From an uncultured Anaerolineae bacterium (GTDB lineage: Bacteria; Chloroflexota; Anaerolineae; Anaerolineales; UBA11858): a stretch of 7,674 bases of DNA. The position numbers and the translations under genes are program-made. The stretch spans positions 1 through 7,674 of the forward strand of contig CALCSH010000027.1 of NCBI GenBank assembly GCA_937893815.1, in the 5' to 3' direction. Below, one piece after another: positions 1 through 6,786 of this stretch. The notes under the pieces were generated by a model that worked only from the letters and a program-made list of their open reading frames with translations, was not told where the DNA came from and did not search any database. Positions within the stretch are counted from its first letter, which is position 1. Each line of letters starts with the position of its first letter.

Positions 1-364
1 CTTCAATGTTTTCCTGATCTTGCGGTCCATAATGCGATTTCATCCCACACTCTGGCACATTGATCACTTTCTGATTGGTGAGATCTAATTCACCTTTCAC
101 AAAAGTACCACAAGCATAGAGAGTATAGTCATAAACACCGCGCTGGGGTGTATATGATTTCGTCTCGCCAGCTTTGACATACAGGTAGTAGTAGGCCGGG
201 CCATTCAATTTGTACCAGATATCGCGCTCGCTCGTATTATTGATGGTGAGACGGACGACATCTTCCTGGGCCAGAACATTAATTTGTGGAATGGCTGTTG
301 TGAGCACCATAGAAGCCAGAATGAGCAAGAACACCATTCCGCGAAGCACGCGTTGCTTTTTCAT
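1..364 (-). CDS. Small secreted protein of unknown function (5' part, runs off left edge)
   Basis: The minus strand is open from an ATG at 364 to the window edge, giving 121 codons with no stop, so the C-terminus is missing. The start is supported by an AAAGGAG ribosome binding site at 373-379, eight bases upstream. The first ~32 residues are a classical signal peptide: a basic start (MKKQRVLRG), a hydrophobic core (residues 10-25), and a plausible signal peptidase I site after VLA (residues 30-32, before QED). No lipobox cysteine is present. The mature part is rich in alternating polar, aromatic and beta-branched residues, including a YYYLY run near residue 58. It carries two cysteines (85 and 106) that could form a disulfide, which fits a small extracytoplasmic beta-sandwich. 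I do not recognise the family and assign no function. It is divergent from the A2M gene across a 405-base gap, and its GC (about 46% by hand count) is lower than that of the A2M gene. Confidence 0.8.
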   Translation of the reverse strand, partial: MKKQRVLRGMVFLLILASMVLTTAIPQINVLAQEDVVRLTINNTSERDIWYKLNGPAYYYLYVKAGETKSYTPQRGVYDYTLYACGTFVKGELDLTNQKVINVPECGMKSHYGPQDQENIE

Positions 365-372
365 ATTTATTT

Positions 373-379
373 CTCCTTT
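373..379 (-). promoter_or_regulatory. Ribosome binding site of the left-hand secreted protein gene
   Basis: Read on the minus strand the bases are AAAGGAG, a near-consensus Shine-Dalgarno sequence eight bases before the ATG at 364. It fixes the start of that gene and shows that this open frame is real. Confidence 0.75.
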
Positions 380-500
380 GATGCTTACCGAACAAGCATT
401 TTCGACTAAATTAGGCGTTTTCGGAACAACCGTAAGTGCTCCGGAAGACATAGATTGAAGGTATTTGCTCGGGATCGTTCCTTCGCAGCCCCACGCCTAC

Positions 501-521
501 AACCACAGTCATGGGGTGGTT
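501..521. repeat. Short inverted repeat AACCAC-N9-GTGGTT
   Basis: Two perfect 6-base arms, AACCAC (501-506) and GTGGTT (516-521), are separated by nine bases. No T-run follows on either strand, so this is not an intrinsic terminator. It may be a protein-binding dyad, or chance; a 6-base dyad in 400 bases is weak evidence alone. Confidence 0.3.
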
Positions 522-559
522 TGGCATACAATATTGAGTCAGGAATATCGTAGTGCAAA

Positions 560-590
560 GGATTATCCCTGTCAAGGCTGGAAATAATCC
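560..590. repeat. Inverted repeat GGATTATCC with bulged partner
   Basis: The arms GGATTAT (560-566) and ATAATCC (584-590) are perfect reverse complements. The match extends inward through CC (567-568) and GG (580-581) if the two A's at 582-583 are bulged out, giving a 9-pair stem with an 11-base loop. Arm centres are 24 bp apart, slightly over two helical turns. It could be an operator, or a hairpin in an upstream leader if transcription of the A2M gene starts further left. It lies about 180 bases before the A2M start codon. Confidence 0.35.
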
Positions 591-631
591 ATGGAATTGA
601 TCAACATCTCTCTCCCGCGCAAAAGCATTGA

Positions 632-653
632 CCAGATATATAATTGAATCTGG
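632..653 (+). promoter_or_regulatory. Candidate -10 box (TATAAT) inside a CCAGAT-N10-ATCTGG dyad
   Basis: A perfect TATAAT occupies 639-644. It is enclosed by the perfect inverted repeat CCAGAT (632-637) and ATCTGG (648-653), and the centre of symmetry falls within one base of the hexamer centre. If this is the A2M promoter, transcription would begin near 651 and leave a leader of about 120 bases. A dyad over the -10 box is the usual arrangement for a repressor operator. The weakness is the -35 region: the bases at 616-621 do not resemble TTGACA, and the TTGACC at 628-633 is far too close. The promoter call is therefore tentative and would need an activator or an unusual sigma factor. Confidence 0.3.
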
Positions 654-758
654 AAATCGCAACGCATGGGATCTTCCAAATCGAATAAGTTTCATTTTCT
701 GCCGATGCGAAATTACCACAAAGGCAGGTTTGGCAAACGCTTCTATGTTTGCAGCAAC

Positions 759-764
759 AGGAGG
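759..764 (+). promoter_or_regulatory. Ribosome binding site deciding the A2M start codon
   Basis: AGGAGG, a perfect Shine-Dalgarno core, ends five bases before the ATG at 770. It lies downstream of an in-frame TTG at 749, so it rules out that earlier start and puts the lipoprotein signal peptide at the true N-terminus. Confidence 0.88.
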
Positions 765-769
765 CTGCA

Positions 770-3700
770 ATGAAATCGATCAAAATCGTGCTCATGGGTT
801 TCGCACTGACGGTATTGGTGTTGAGTGGTTGCCGCGCGGTGGAGTCAACTCTGACGGGTTTGCAAGCGGTGGATGCAGGCGATGCGCTACCCCCGCAGGT
901 AATCGATACCCTCCCCGGTGGCGGCCAACCCCTGGCATTGGATGGCTCCATCGAAGTTTATTTCGACCAGGATATGGATAGCCAGGCAAGCACCTCCGCC
1001 TGGAGCCTAAACGCATCTCAAGGGAATACTATCCCCGGTGAGATCACTTGGCCGGATGCGCGCACGTTGCGCTTCACGCCCACGGAGCCGCTACAATCCG
1101 GCAACACCTATCGCGCGGGCATCTCGACTCAGGCCAGCAGCGCCGCCGGTATCGCTATGAGCGAAGATTTCACATTCAGCGTCACCACTGTTAGCGAGTT
1201 AGCTATTACACAGGTCTTCCCCGCCGATGGCGCCACTGAGATCGAAAACAGCGCCATCATTACCGCTGTCTTCAACCATCCGGTGGTGCCGCTGCTAATC
1301 GCTGAAGAGCAAAGTGACCTGCCCAATCCTCTCCAGATTTCTCCGGCGCTTTCAGGCAAGGGGGAGTGGATCAACACCTCGGTGTTTGTCTTCCAGCCCG
1401 ATGAGCCGTTGCGTAGTTCCACGACGTATACCGTCACGATTCCCACTGATCTGCACGACACCGCCGGGATGAGTTTATCCCAAGATTACGAGTGGCAGTT
1501 TTCTACTACTGCGCCCTCCATCGGATTTCTCAGCCTGGTTGATGTGGTCGATAACCCCGATGATTATTATATTAATGTTCCCCTCGATGCCAAATTCAGC
1601 ATCGAATTTCGCCAGCCGATGAACCAGCCGCAAACGGTTGGCGCTTTCAGCCTGAAAGACGAGGCCGGAACACCAATCGCTGCGGAGATTGCCTGGAACA
1701 AAGACAGCACCCTGATGAGCATCACCCCCAAAGGCAGACTGCCCTTGGAGAGCAGTTTCAACCTGGAGCTGGCAAGCACGGCGCAAGACCGCTGGGGGGA
1801 CAACCTTTCCGAGGGGTTGGTATGGCATTTCAGCACCTATCCAAACCCTGCTATTCTGAACACCGAACCGCAAGATGGCAGTTCCCAGGAGTATTACAGC
1901 AGCGGAATCACGCTCTATTTCGCATCCCCGATGAACCTGGACTCGCTCAAAGAGAAAGTCATCATCACGCCAAAGCCCGCCGGGGAAATCGAATGGTATT
2001 ACAACGAGTGGGATTTCAGCATCTCGTATTACGGGTTAGATGCCAGCACGCAATACAGCATGAGCATCTTGCCGGGCATGAGCGATATCTACGGCAATAC
2101 CATCGCCGATGGCATGAACCTGCGCTTCACGACCGGGCCATATTCTCCCTACGCCTATCTGGAAATGCCATATGGCGTCTCGATTGTGCGCTATGGCAGC
2201 CCGCAAATTTTCTATGCCCGCTACACCAACGTGGCAAGCGTTGACTTCAATCTTTATCAGCTTAACGGTTATCAGTTCACCTCGTTGGCCAGCGGCAAGA
2301 CCAGCCAATGGGATTACGCCCCCTCTAGCACCTCGCGAGTACGCGCCTGGAGTCAGGCCAATACCAGCCGCCTCAACACCCAAAACCTGACCGGGTTCCC
2401 CTTGCAAGACGCTGCGGGTGAGGCACTGCCCCCGGGTTTTTATTTCCTAAAAATGAAATATCAATCGGGCAACGATACCTATGATGACTCGCGCCTGCTG
2501 ATTGTGGCCGACTCGAACCTGACCCTGAAGACGACTCGCTCGGAAGCCCTGGCGTGGCTCACCGATTTGAGCAGTGGCAAGCCGATGGCAGGTATCCCGT
2601 TGACCATCTACGATAAGGATTTCAAACCCATCGGGCAAGGGACAACCGATCAGGACGGGCTGCTCTACCTGGAACTGGTACTTCAACAGGAACCCTTTGA
2701 TGGAATCTTCGCCCTGACAGATGGCGACCAGCACCTGGCTTTCGCCGCCGATTTCTGGGGCAGCGGGGTTTCGCCCTATGATTTCGGCCTGTGGGTGGAT
2801 TATTTCACCCAGCCTGAAGAAACCGTAACCTATCTCTATACCGACAGGCCACTCTACCGTCCTGGGCAGCCGGTGTCCTTCAAGGGCATTCTACGCCACA
2901 ACAACGACCTGAGCTACAGCCTGAGTGGTATCGAGGATATCGAGGTGCGCATCAGCAATTATCAGGATGTCGTCTACGAGCAAAATCTGCCGATCTCTGA
3001 ATTCGGTAGCTTCGCCGATCAATTCCACCTCGATTCCAACGCCGCCTTGGGATACTACAGCATCGAAGTCACAGACACGCAAGCCAAAACTGTGATTGGC
3101 TACAGCAGTTTCTCGGTAGCCGAATATCGCAAACCAGAATTTCAAGTTGGCGTCAGCGCCACACCACAAGCAGCGCTGACGGGTGAGGAGTTCACCTTTA
3201 ACGTGCAGGCCGATTTCTTCTCCGGCGGGTCTGTCTCAGGGGCAGACGTGGCATGGGGCGTAGTCGCCTCCACCTACACTTTCCAACCCGCGGGCGATCT
3301 GAGCCGTTACAGTTTCAGCGACCATGAAAATGATCTCGGTTACTACTATTACGATGACTCCCCCACCAGCGAGACCATTGCCGAAGGGCAAACGCAAACC
3401 GATGCTCGCGGACAGGCCGTGATCGATCTGCCCGCCTCATTGAGCGAAAGCGGCAGCAGCCAGCAATTTACCTTTGAGGCCAATCTGACGGATCTGGCAG
3501 GCACGGCTGTCAGCAACCGCACCAGCGTGATCGTTCACCAGAGTTCAGTCTATGCTGGGGTGCGCCCGCAGAGCTATGTTGGCAGTACCAATGAAGAGCA
3601 AAGTTTCGAGATCGTGGCTGTCGATTGGGACGCCGAGCTGGTCGCCGGCCAGATGGTGGATGTAAGTATTGTCGAGCGGCGCTGGAACTCGGTGCAAAAG

Positions 3701-6700
3701 CAAAACCCGGACGGCAGCATCGAATGGGAATCCAGCGTGGAAGAGATTCCCGTGACCAGTTTCGATGCCATCCAGACGGATGACAATGGCCGCACCAGCG
3801 TCAGTTTCACCCCACCCAATGGCGGCATTTTTAAGGCCATCGTCACTACGCACGATTCCACCGGGAACACCGCCCGCGCCGCGGCCTATATGTGGGTCAC
3901 CAGCGGCGATTATATCGCCTGGCGTCAATCGAATGACCAGCGCCTCGACTTAATCACCGATAAAGACGAATACACTCCCGGCGAACAGGCCGAAGTGCTG
4001 ATTGCCTCGCCATTCCAGGGTGAGGCCTATGCCCTGGTGACCGTCGAGCGCGGCCACATTCGCTCACAAGAAGTCATTCTACTGAAGAGCAACAGCACGC
4101 TCTACAAACTGCCCATCCGTGCCGATATGGCTCCCAACGTCTATCTCTCGGTGCTGATCGTCAAAGGCGCGGGCGAAGACGGCCCACCGGACTTCCGCTT
4201 TGGGATGGCCGAAATCAACGTGCAAACCGACCAACAAAACCTGACCGTTGAAGTCACCCCCGACAAGGAACAGGCCGGGGCGGGCGATACCGTCACCTAT
4301 TCCGTGCTTACCACTGATAGCGCGGGCAAGCCGGTCAGCGCCGAAGTATCGCTGGCGCTCACCGATCTAGCGACTCTCACCCTCAGTCCGCCCAACTCGA
4401 CGCCAATTCTGGAATATTTCTACTCGCCACGCGCCCTGAGCGTAATGACCGCCATGCCGTTGGTCTACAGCATCGAGCAGTACAATCTCGACATCCAGGA
4501 ACAGATCGCCAGCGGCCAGGGCATGGGCAGCGGGGGCGGCGGCGAGAAGGGCTTTGATGTCTTCGGCGTGATGGACGTGCGTCAGGACTTCCCCGATACG
4601 GCCTACTGGAACGCCTTCGTCGTCACCGATGAAAACGGGCAGGGCAGCGTGACGATCACCCTGCCTGACAACCTGACCACCTGGCGCATGGATGGCCGCG
4701 CCGTAACTTTGCAAACCCAGGTCGGCGACACGATTGACGATCTGGTCAGCAGCAAGCCGCTGCTGGTGCGCCCACAAACGCCGCGCTTCTTTGTTGTCGG
4801 CGATCAAGCGCGCCTGGGGGCCGCCGTCCACAACAATACGGATGCCGATCTCTCGGTAGATGTCAGCCTTGAAGCGCAAGGTGCGACCCTGGTAACCCCT
4901 GCCAGCCAAACGGTGGACATCCCCGCCGGGCAGCAGGCCTACGTCACCTGGGATGTCAACATCCAACAGAATGCCGAGCGCGTCGATTTAATCTTCAGCG
5001 CCGAGGGAGGCGGCTATCAGGATGCCAGCCAATCAACGATGGGTACGCTGGCGGGGAATGGCATCCCGGTTTACCGCTATCTGGCCCCGGAGACGGTTGG
5101 CACAGCCGGAATCTTGAGTGAGGCGGGCAGCCTGACCGAGGCGATTTCACTGCCTTCCAGCCTGAGCAGCGACACTCCGAGCGGCTCGCTGAATGTGGTA
5201 ATTGAAAGTTCGCTGGCCGCCGGGATGACCGCCGGTCTGGATTTCCTGGAACATTATCCCTACGAGTGCATCGAGCAAACCATCTCGCGCTTCCTGCCCA
5301 ATGTACTGACCACACAGGCCCTCAAAGCCGCCGGGCGCAGTAATGCGACCCTAGAAGCCAACCTGAACGCCCAGGTCAACACCGCCTTGCAGCGCATCTA
5401 CAACTGGCAAAATCCAGATGGCGGTTGGGGCTGGTGGTCTGGCGGCGATAGCGATTCCCTGACCAGCGCCTATGCCGTGCTGGGGTTGACAGAAGCGCAG
5501 CGCGCCGGGTATTCGGTCAGCGAATTCGTACTGAATTCGAGCCTAAATTATCTTCACGGCCAACTCAAATCCGTGCGCAATCTCGAAGTCAATTTGACTC
5601 TCAACCGCCAGAGCTTCTTGCTTTACGTGCTGGCGCGTGCCGGGGATGCGCAGGTCAGCCGCAGCGGGCAGCTTTACGATGTGCGCCAATCGCTGAGTCT
5701 ATACGGAAAAGCCTATCTGGCGCAGACGCTGTTTATTATCGACTCACAAGACCCGCACCTGGACACACTGATCTCCGATTTTGCCAACGCCGCCATTCTC
5801 TCGGCCAGCGGCACGCATTGGGAAGAAGGCCAGGACGACTACTACAACTGGAACACCGACACGCGCACGACGGCCATCATCCTGGGCGCACTGACCGAAA
5901 TCGACCCGCAGAACGCGTTGAATGTCAACGCCGTGCGCTGGTTGATGACTCACCGCACCCAAGGTTACTGGAGCACCACACAGGAAACCGCCTGGGCCTT
6001 GATGGCCTTGACCTCGTGGATCAACGCCACGGGCGAATTAAATGCCAATTATCAGTTTGGGGTTTCTCTGAACGGCGAACAGGCAGGTAGCGGCAGTTTT
6101 AGTACTGAAAATCTGCAAGAAAACTTTAAGTTGCCAATTGATGCCGCCAACCTGCTCAGCGATCAGATCAACCGCCTGACGATCGCCCGTGATGATGGCC
6201 CCGGCAATCTCTACTATACAGCCCATCTGACGCTTGATCTACCTGTGGAGGACATCCATGCCCTCGACCGCGGGATTGTCATCTCGCGCAGTTACTACTA
6301 TCCCGATCAGCGCCAAACCCCGGTGACGCAAGCGGCTCAAGGCGATCTGCTGTTGGCGCGACTGACGATTGTCGTCCCGGCAGCCCTGCACTACGCCGTA
6401 ATGGATGATCCGCTGCCCGCCGGGTTAGAAGCCATCGATCAAAACCTGGAAACCAGCCCGCAAGCCCTGGCCCCCGACCTGTATGAATATGGCGACATGT
6501 GGCGACAAGGCTGGGGCTGGTGGTATTTCAATCATGTCGAATTGCGCGACGAGCGTCTGGTACTCTCCGCCGACTACCTGCCCGCCGGGACGTATGTCTA
6601 CACCTATCTGGTGCGTGCCAGTACGCCCGGCGAGTACCGTGTGATTCCGCCCACGGCGCAAGAATTCTACTTCCCGGATGTGTACGGTCGCGGCGAGGGT

Positions 6701-6724
6701 AGTTTGTTTGAAGTCATACCGTAG
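770..6724 (+). CDS. Thioester-containing bacterial alpha-2-macroglobulin lipoprotein with N-terminal Ig-like repeats
   Basis: This 1984-residue protein is predicted to trap proteases outside the cytoplasmic membrane: bait cleavage exposes a thioester that bonds covalently to the attacker. Residues 1-21 form a lipoprotein signal peptide with lipobox LSGC and lipidated Cys21. Four Ig-like (SbsA/Big_5-type) repeats follow at about 35-140, 145-250, 255-355 and 360-455, each ending in a motif such as WQFSTT or LRFTTG. Macroglobulin domains run from about 460 to 1200, including a WLTDLSSGKP segment near 600, DRPLYRPGQ at 692-700 (typical MG2) and KDEYTPGEQ at 1065-1073. A glycine-rich bait-like segment lies at about 1205-1265. 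The A2M signature DTAYW is at 1276-1280. The thioester motif CIEQ is at 1500-1503 (Cys1500, Gln1503), then NPDGGWGWW at 1548-1556 in the alpha-helical thioester domain (about 1480-1790). The C-terminus ends in a receptor-binding-like domain with a GEYRVIPP segment. It is longer than E. coli YfhM (about 1650 residues), which the Ig-like repeats would explain. Only Cys21 and Cys1500 are present. No pbpC gene is adjacent. The family is certain; the in vivo target is inferred. Confidence 0.95.
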   Translation: MKSIKIVLMGFALTVLVLSGCRAVESTLTGLQAVDAGDALPPQVIDTLPGGGQPLALDGSIEVYFDQDMDSQASTSAWSLNASQGNTIPGEITWPDARTLRFTPTEPLQSGNTYRAGISTQASSAAGIAMSEDFTFSVTTVSELAITQVFPADGATEIENSAIITAVFNHPVVPLLIAEEQSDLPNPLQISPALSGKGEWINTSVFVFQPDEPLRSSTTYTVTIPTDLHDTAGMSLSQDYEWQFSTTAPSIGFLSLVDVVDNPDDYYINVPLDAKFSIEFRQPMNQPQTVGAFSLKDEAGTPIAAEIAWNKDSTLMSITPKGRLPLESSFNLELASTAQDRWGDNLSEGLVWHFSTYPNPAILNTEPQDGSSQEYYSSGITLYFASPMNLDSLKEKVIITPKPAGEIEWYYNEWDFSISYYGLDASTQYSMSILPGMSDIYGNTIADGMNLRFTTGPYSPYAYLEMPYGVSIVRYGSPQIFYARYTNVASVDFNLYQLNGYQFTSLASGKTSQWDYAPSSTSRVRAWSQANTSRLNTQNLTGFPLQDAAGEALPPGFYFLKMKYQSGNDTYDDSRLLIVADSNLTLKTTRSEALAWLTDLSSGKPMAGIPLTIYDKDFKPIGQGTTDQDGLLYLELVLQQEPFDGIFALTDGDQHLAFAADFWGSGVSPYDFGLWVDYFTQPEETVTYLYTDRPLYRPGQPVSFKGILRHNNDLSYSLSGIEDIEVRISNYQDVVYEQNLPISEFGSFADQFHLDSNAALGYYSIEVTDTQAKTVIGYSSFSVAEYRKPEFQVGVSATPQAALTGEEFTFNVQADFFSGGSVSGADVAWGVVASTYTFQPAGDLSRYSFSDHENDLGYYYYDDSPTSETIAEGQTQTDARGQAVIDLPASLSESGSSQQFTFEANLTDLAGTAVSNRTSVIVHQSSVYAGVRPQSYVGSTNEEQSFEIVAVDWDAELVAGQMVDVSIVERRWNSVQKQNPDGSIEWESSVEEIPVTSFDAIQTDDNGRTSVSFTPPNGGIFKAIVTTHDSTGNTARAAAYMWVTSGDYIAWRQSNDQRLDLITDKDEYTPGEQAEVLIASPFQGEAYALVTVERGHIRSQEVILLKSNSTLYKLPIRADMAPNVYLSVLIVKGAGEDGPPDFRFGMAEINVQTDQQNLTVEVTPDKEQAGAGDTVTYSVLTTDSAGKPVSAEVSLALTDLATLTLSPPNSTPILEYFYSPRALSVMTAMPLVYSIEQYNLDIQEQIASGQGMGSGGGGEKGFDVFGVMDVRQDFPDTAYWNAFVVTDENGQGSVTITLPDNLTTWRMDGRAVTLQTQVGDTIDDLVSSKPLLVRPQTPRFFVVGDQARLGAAVHNNTDADLSVDVSLEAQGATLVTPASQTVDIPAGQQAYVTWDVNIQQNAERVDLIFSAEGGGYQDASQSTMGTLAGNGIPVYRYLAPETVGTAGILSEAGSLTEAISLPSSLSSDTPSGSLNVVIESSLAAGMTAGLDFLEHYPYECIEQTISRFLPNVLTTQALKAAGRSNATLEANLNAQVNTALQRIYNWQNPDGGWGWWSGGDSDSLTSAYAVLGLTEAQRAGYSVSEFVLNSSLNYLHGQLKSVRNLEVNLTLNRQSFLLYVLARAGDAQVSRSGQLYDVRQSLSLYGKAYLAQTLFIIDSQDPHLDTLISDFANAAILSASGTHWEEGQDDYYNWNTDTRTTAIILGALTEIDPQNALNVNAVRWLMTHRTQGYWSTTQETAWALMALTSWINATGELNANYQFGVSLNGEQAGSGSFSTENLQENFKLPIDAANLLSDQINRLTIARDDGPGNLYYTAHLTLDLPVEDIHALDRGIVISRSYYYPDQRQTPVTQAAQGDLLLARLTIVVPAALHYAVMDDPLPAGLEAIDQNLETSPQALAPDLYEYGDMWRQGWGWWYFNHVELRDERLVLSADYLPAGTYVYTYLVRASTPGEYRVIPPTAQEFYFPDVYGRGEGSLFEVIP

Positions 6725-6739
6725 AAAACAATTTGCTAC

Positions 6740-6780
6740 AAAAAGACGGTGCAGTCTCTTCGAGCCTGCACCGTCTTTTT
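6740..6780. terminator. Bidirectional intrinsic terminator between convergent genes
   Basis: A perfect 15-bp inverted repeat, AAAAAGACGGTGCAG (6740-6754) and CTGCACCGTCTTTTT (6766-6780), encloses an 11-base loop. The GC-rich 10-bp core is flanked by five A's on the left and five T's on the right, so transcripts in either direction end in a U-run. It starts 16 bases after the A2M stop and six bases beyond the stop of the convergent transporter gene, so it serves both. CTC and GAG inside the loop (6756-6758, 6762-6764) could pair and tighten it. Confidence 0.93.
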
Positions 6781-6786
6781 ATTGTT

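Larger units (their letters stand above)
365..769. other. Divergent intergenic region, no supported gene
   Basis: These 405 bases separate two divergently transcribed secreted-protein genes and must hold both promoters. The sequence is AT-richer than the A2M gene. Open frames on both strands cross it (for example 411-770 minus and 628-981 plus), but none has a ribosome binding site or protein-like composition. What can be seen is three inverted repeats (501-521, 560-590, 632-653) and one perfect TATAAT at 639-644. No convincing -35 element sits 16-18 bases from that hexamer. On the minus strand I found only weak promoter-like matches upstream of 364. Confidence 0.7.

Noticed and set aside
501..521. 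Hairpin AACCAC-N9-GTGGTT as a terminator
   Set aside because: No T-run follows on either strand and no gene ends nearby; both flanking genes begin here.
521..537. Possible sigma-54 promoter (TGGCAT followed by TTGA)
   Set aside because: The second element is shifted and lacks the required GC dinucleotide at the right spacing, so the match is partial and not supportable.
749..769. In-frame TTG start seven codons upstream of the A2M ATG
   Set aside because: No ribosome binding site precedes it, the true AGGAGG lies inside this stretch, and starting here would add an acidic, non-signal-like MQQQEAA before the lipoprotein signal peptide.
411..770. 119-codon minus-strand open frame spanning most of the intergenic region
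   Set aside because: No Shine-Dalgarno sequence precedes its ATG, no recognisable domain is seen, it overlaps the A2M ribosome binding site, and it would occupy the whole divergent promoter region.
628..981. 117-codon plus-strand open frame starting in the intergenic region
   Set aside because: It runs into the start of the A2M gene in another frame, has no ribosome binding site, and its translation looks like out-of-frame sequence (rich in R, G, C, W and P).
4367..4966. 199-codon antisense open frame inside the A2M gene
   Set aside because: It lies opposite the GC-rich bait and A2M-signature coding region, where antisense frames stay open by composition. There is no start signal and no recognisable domain.
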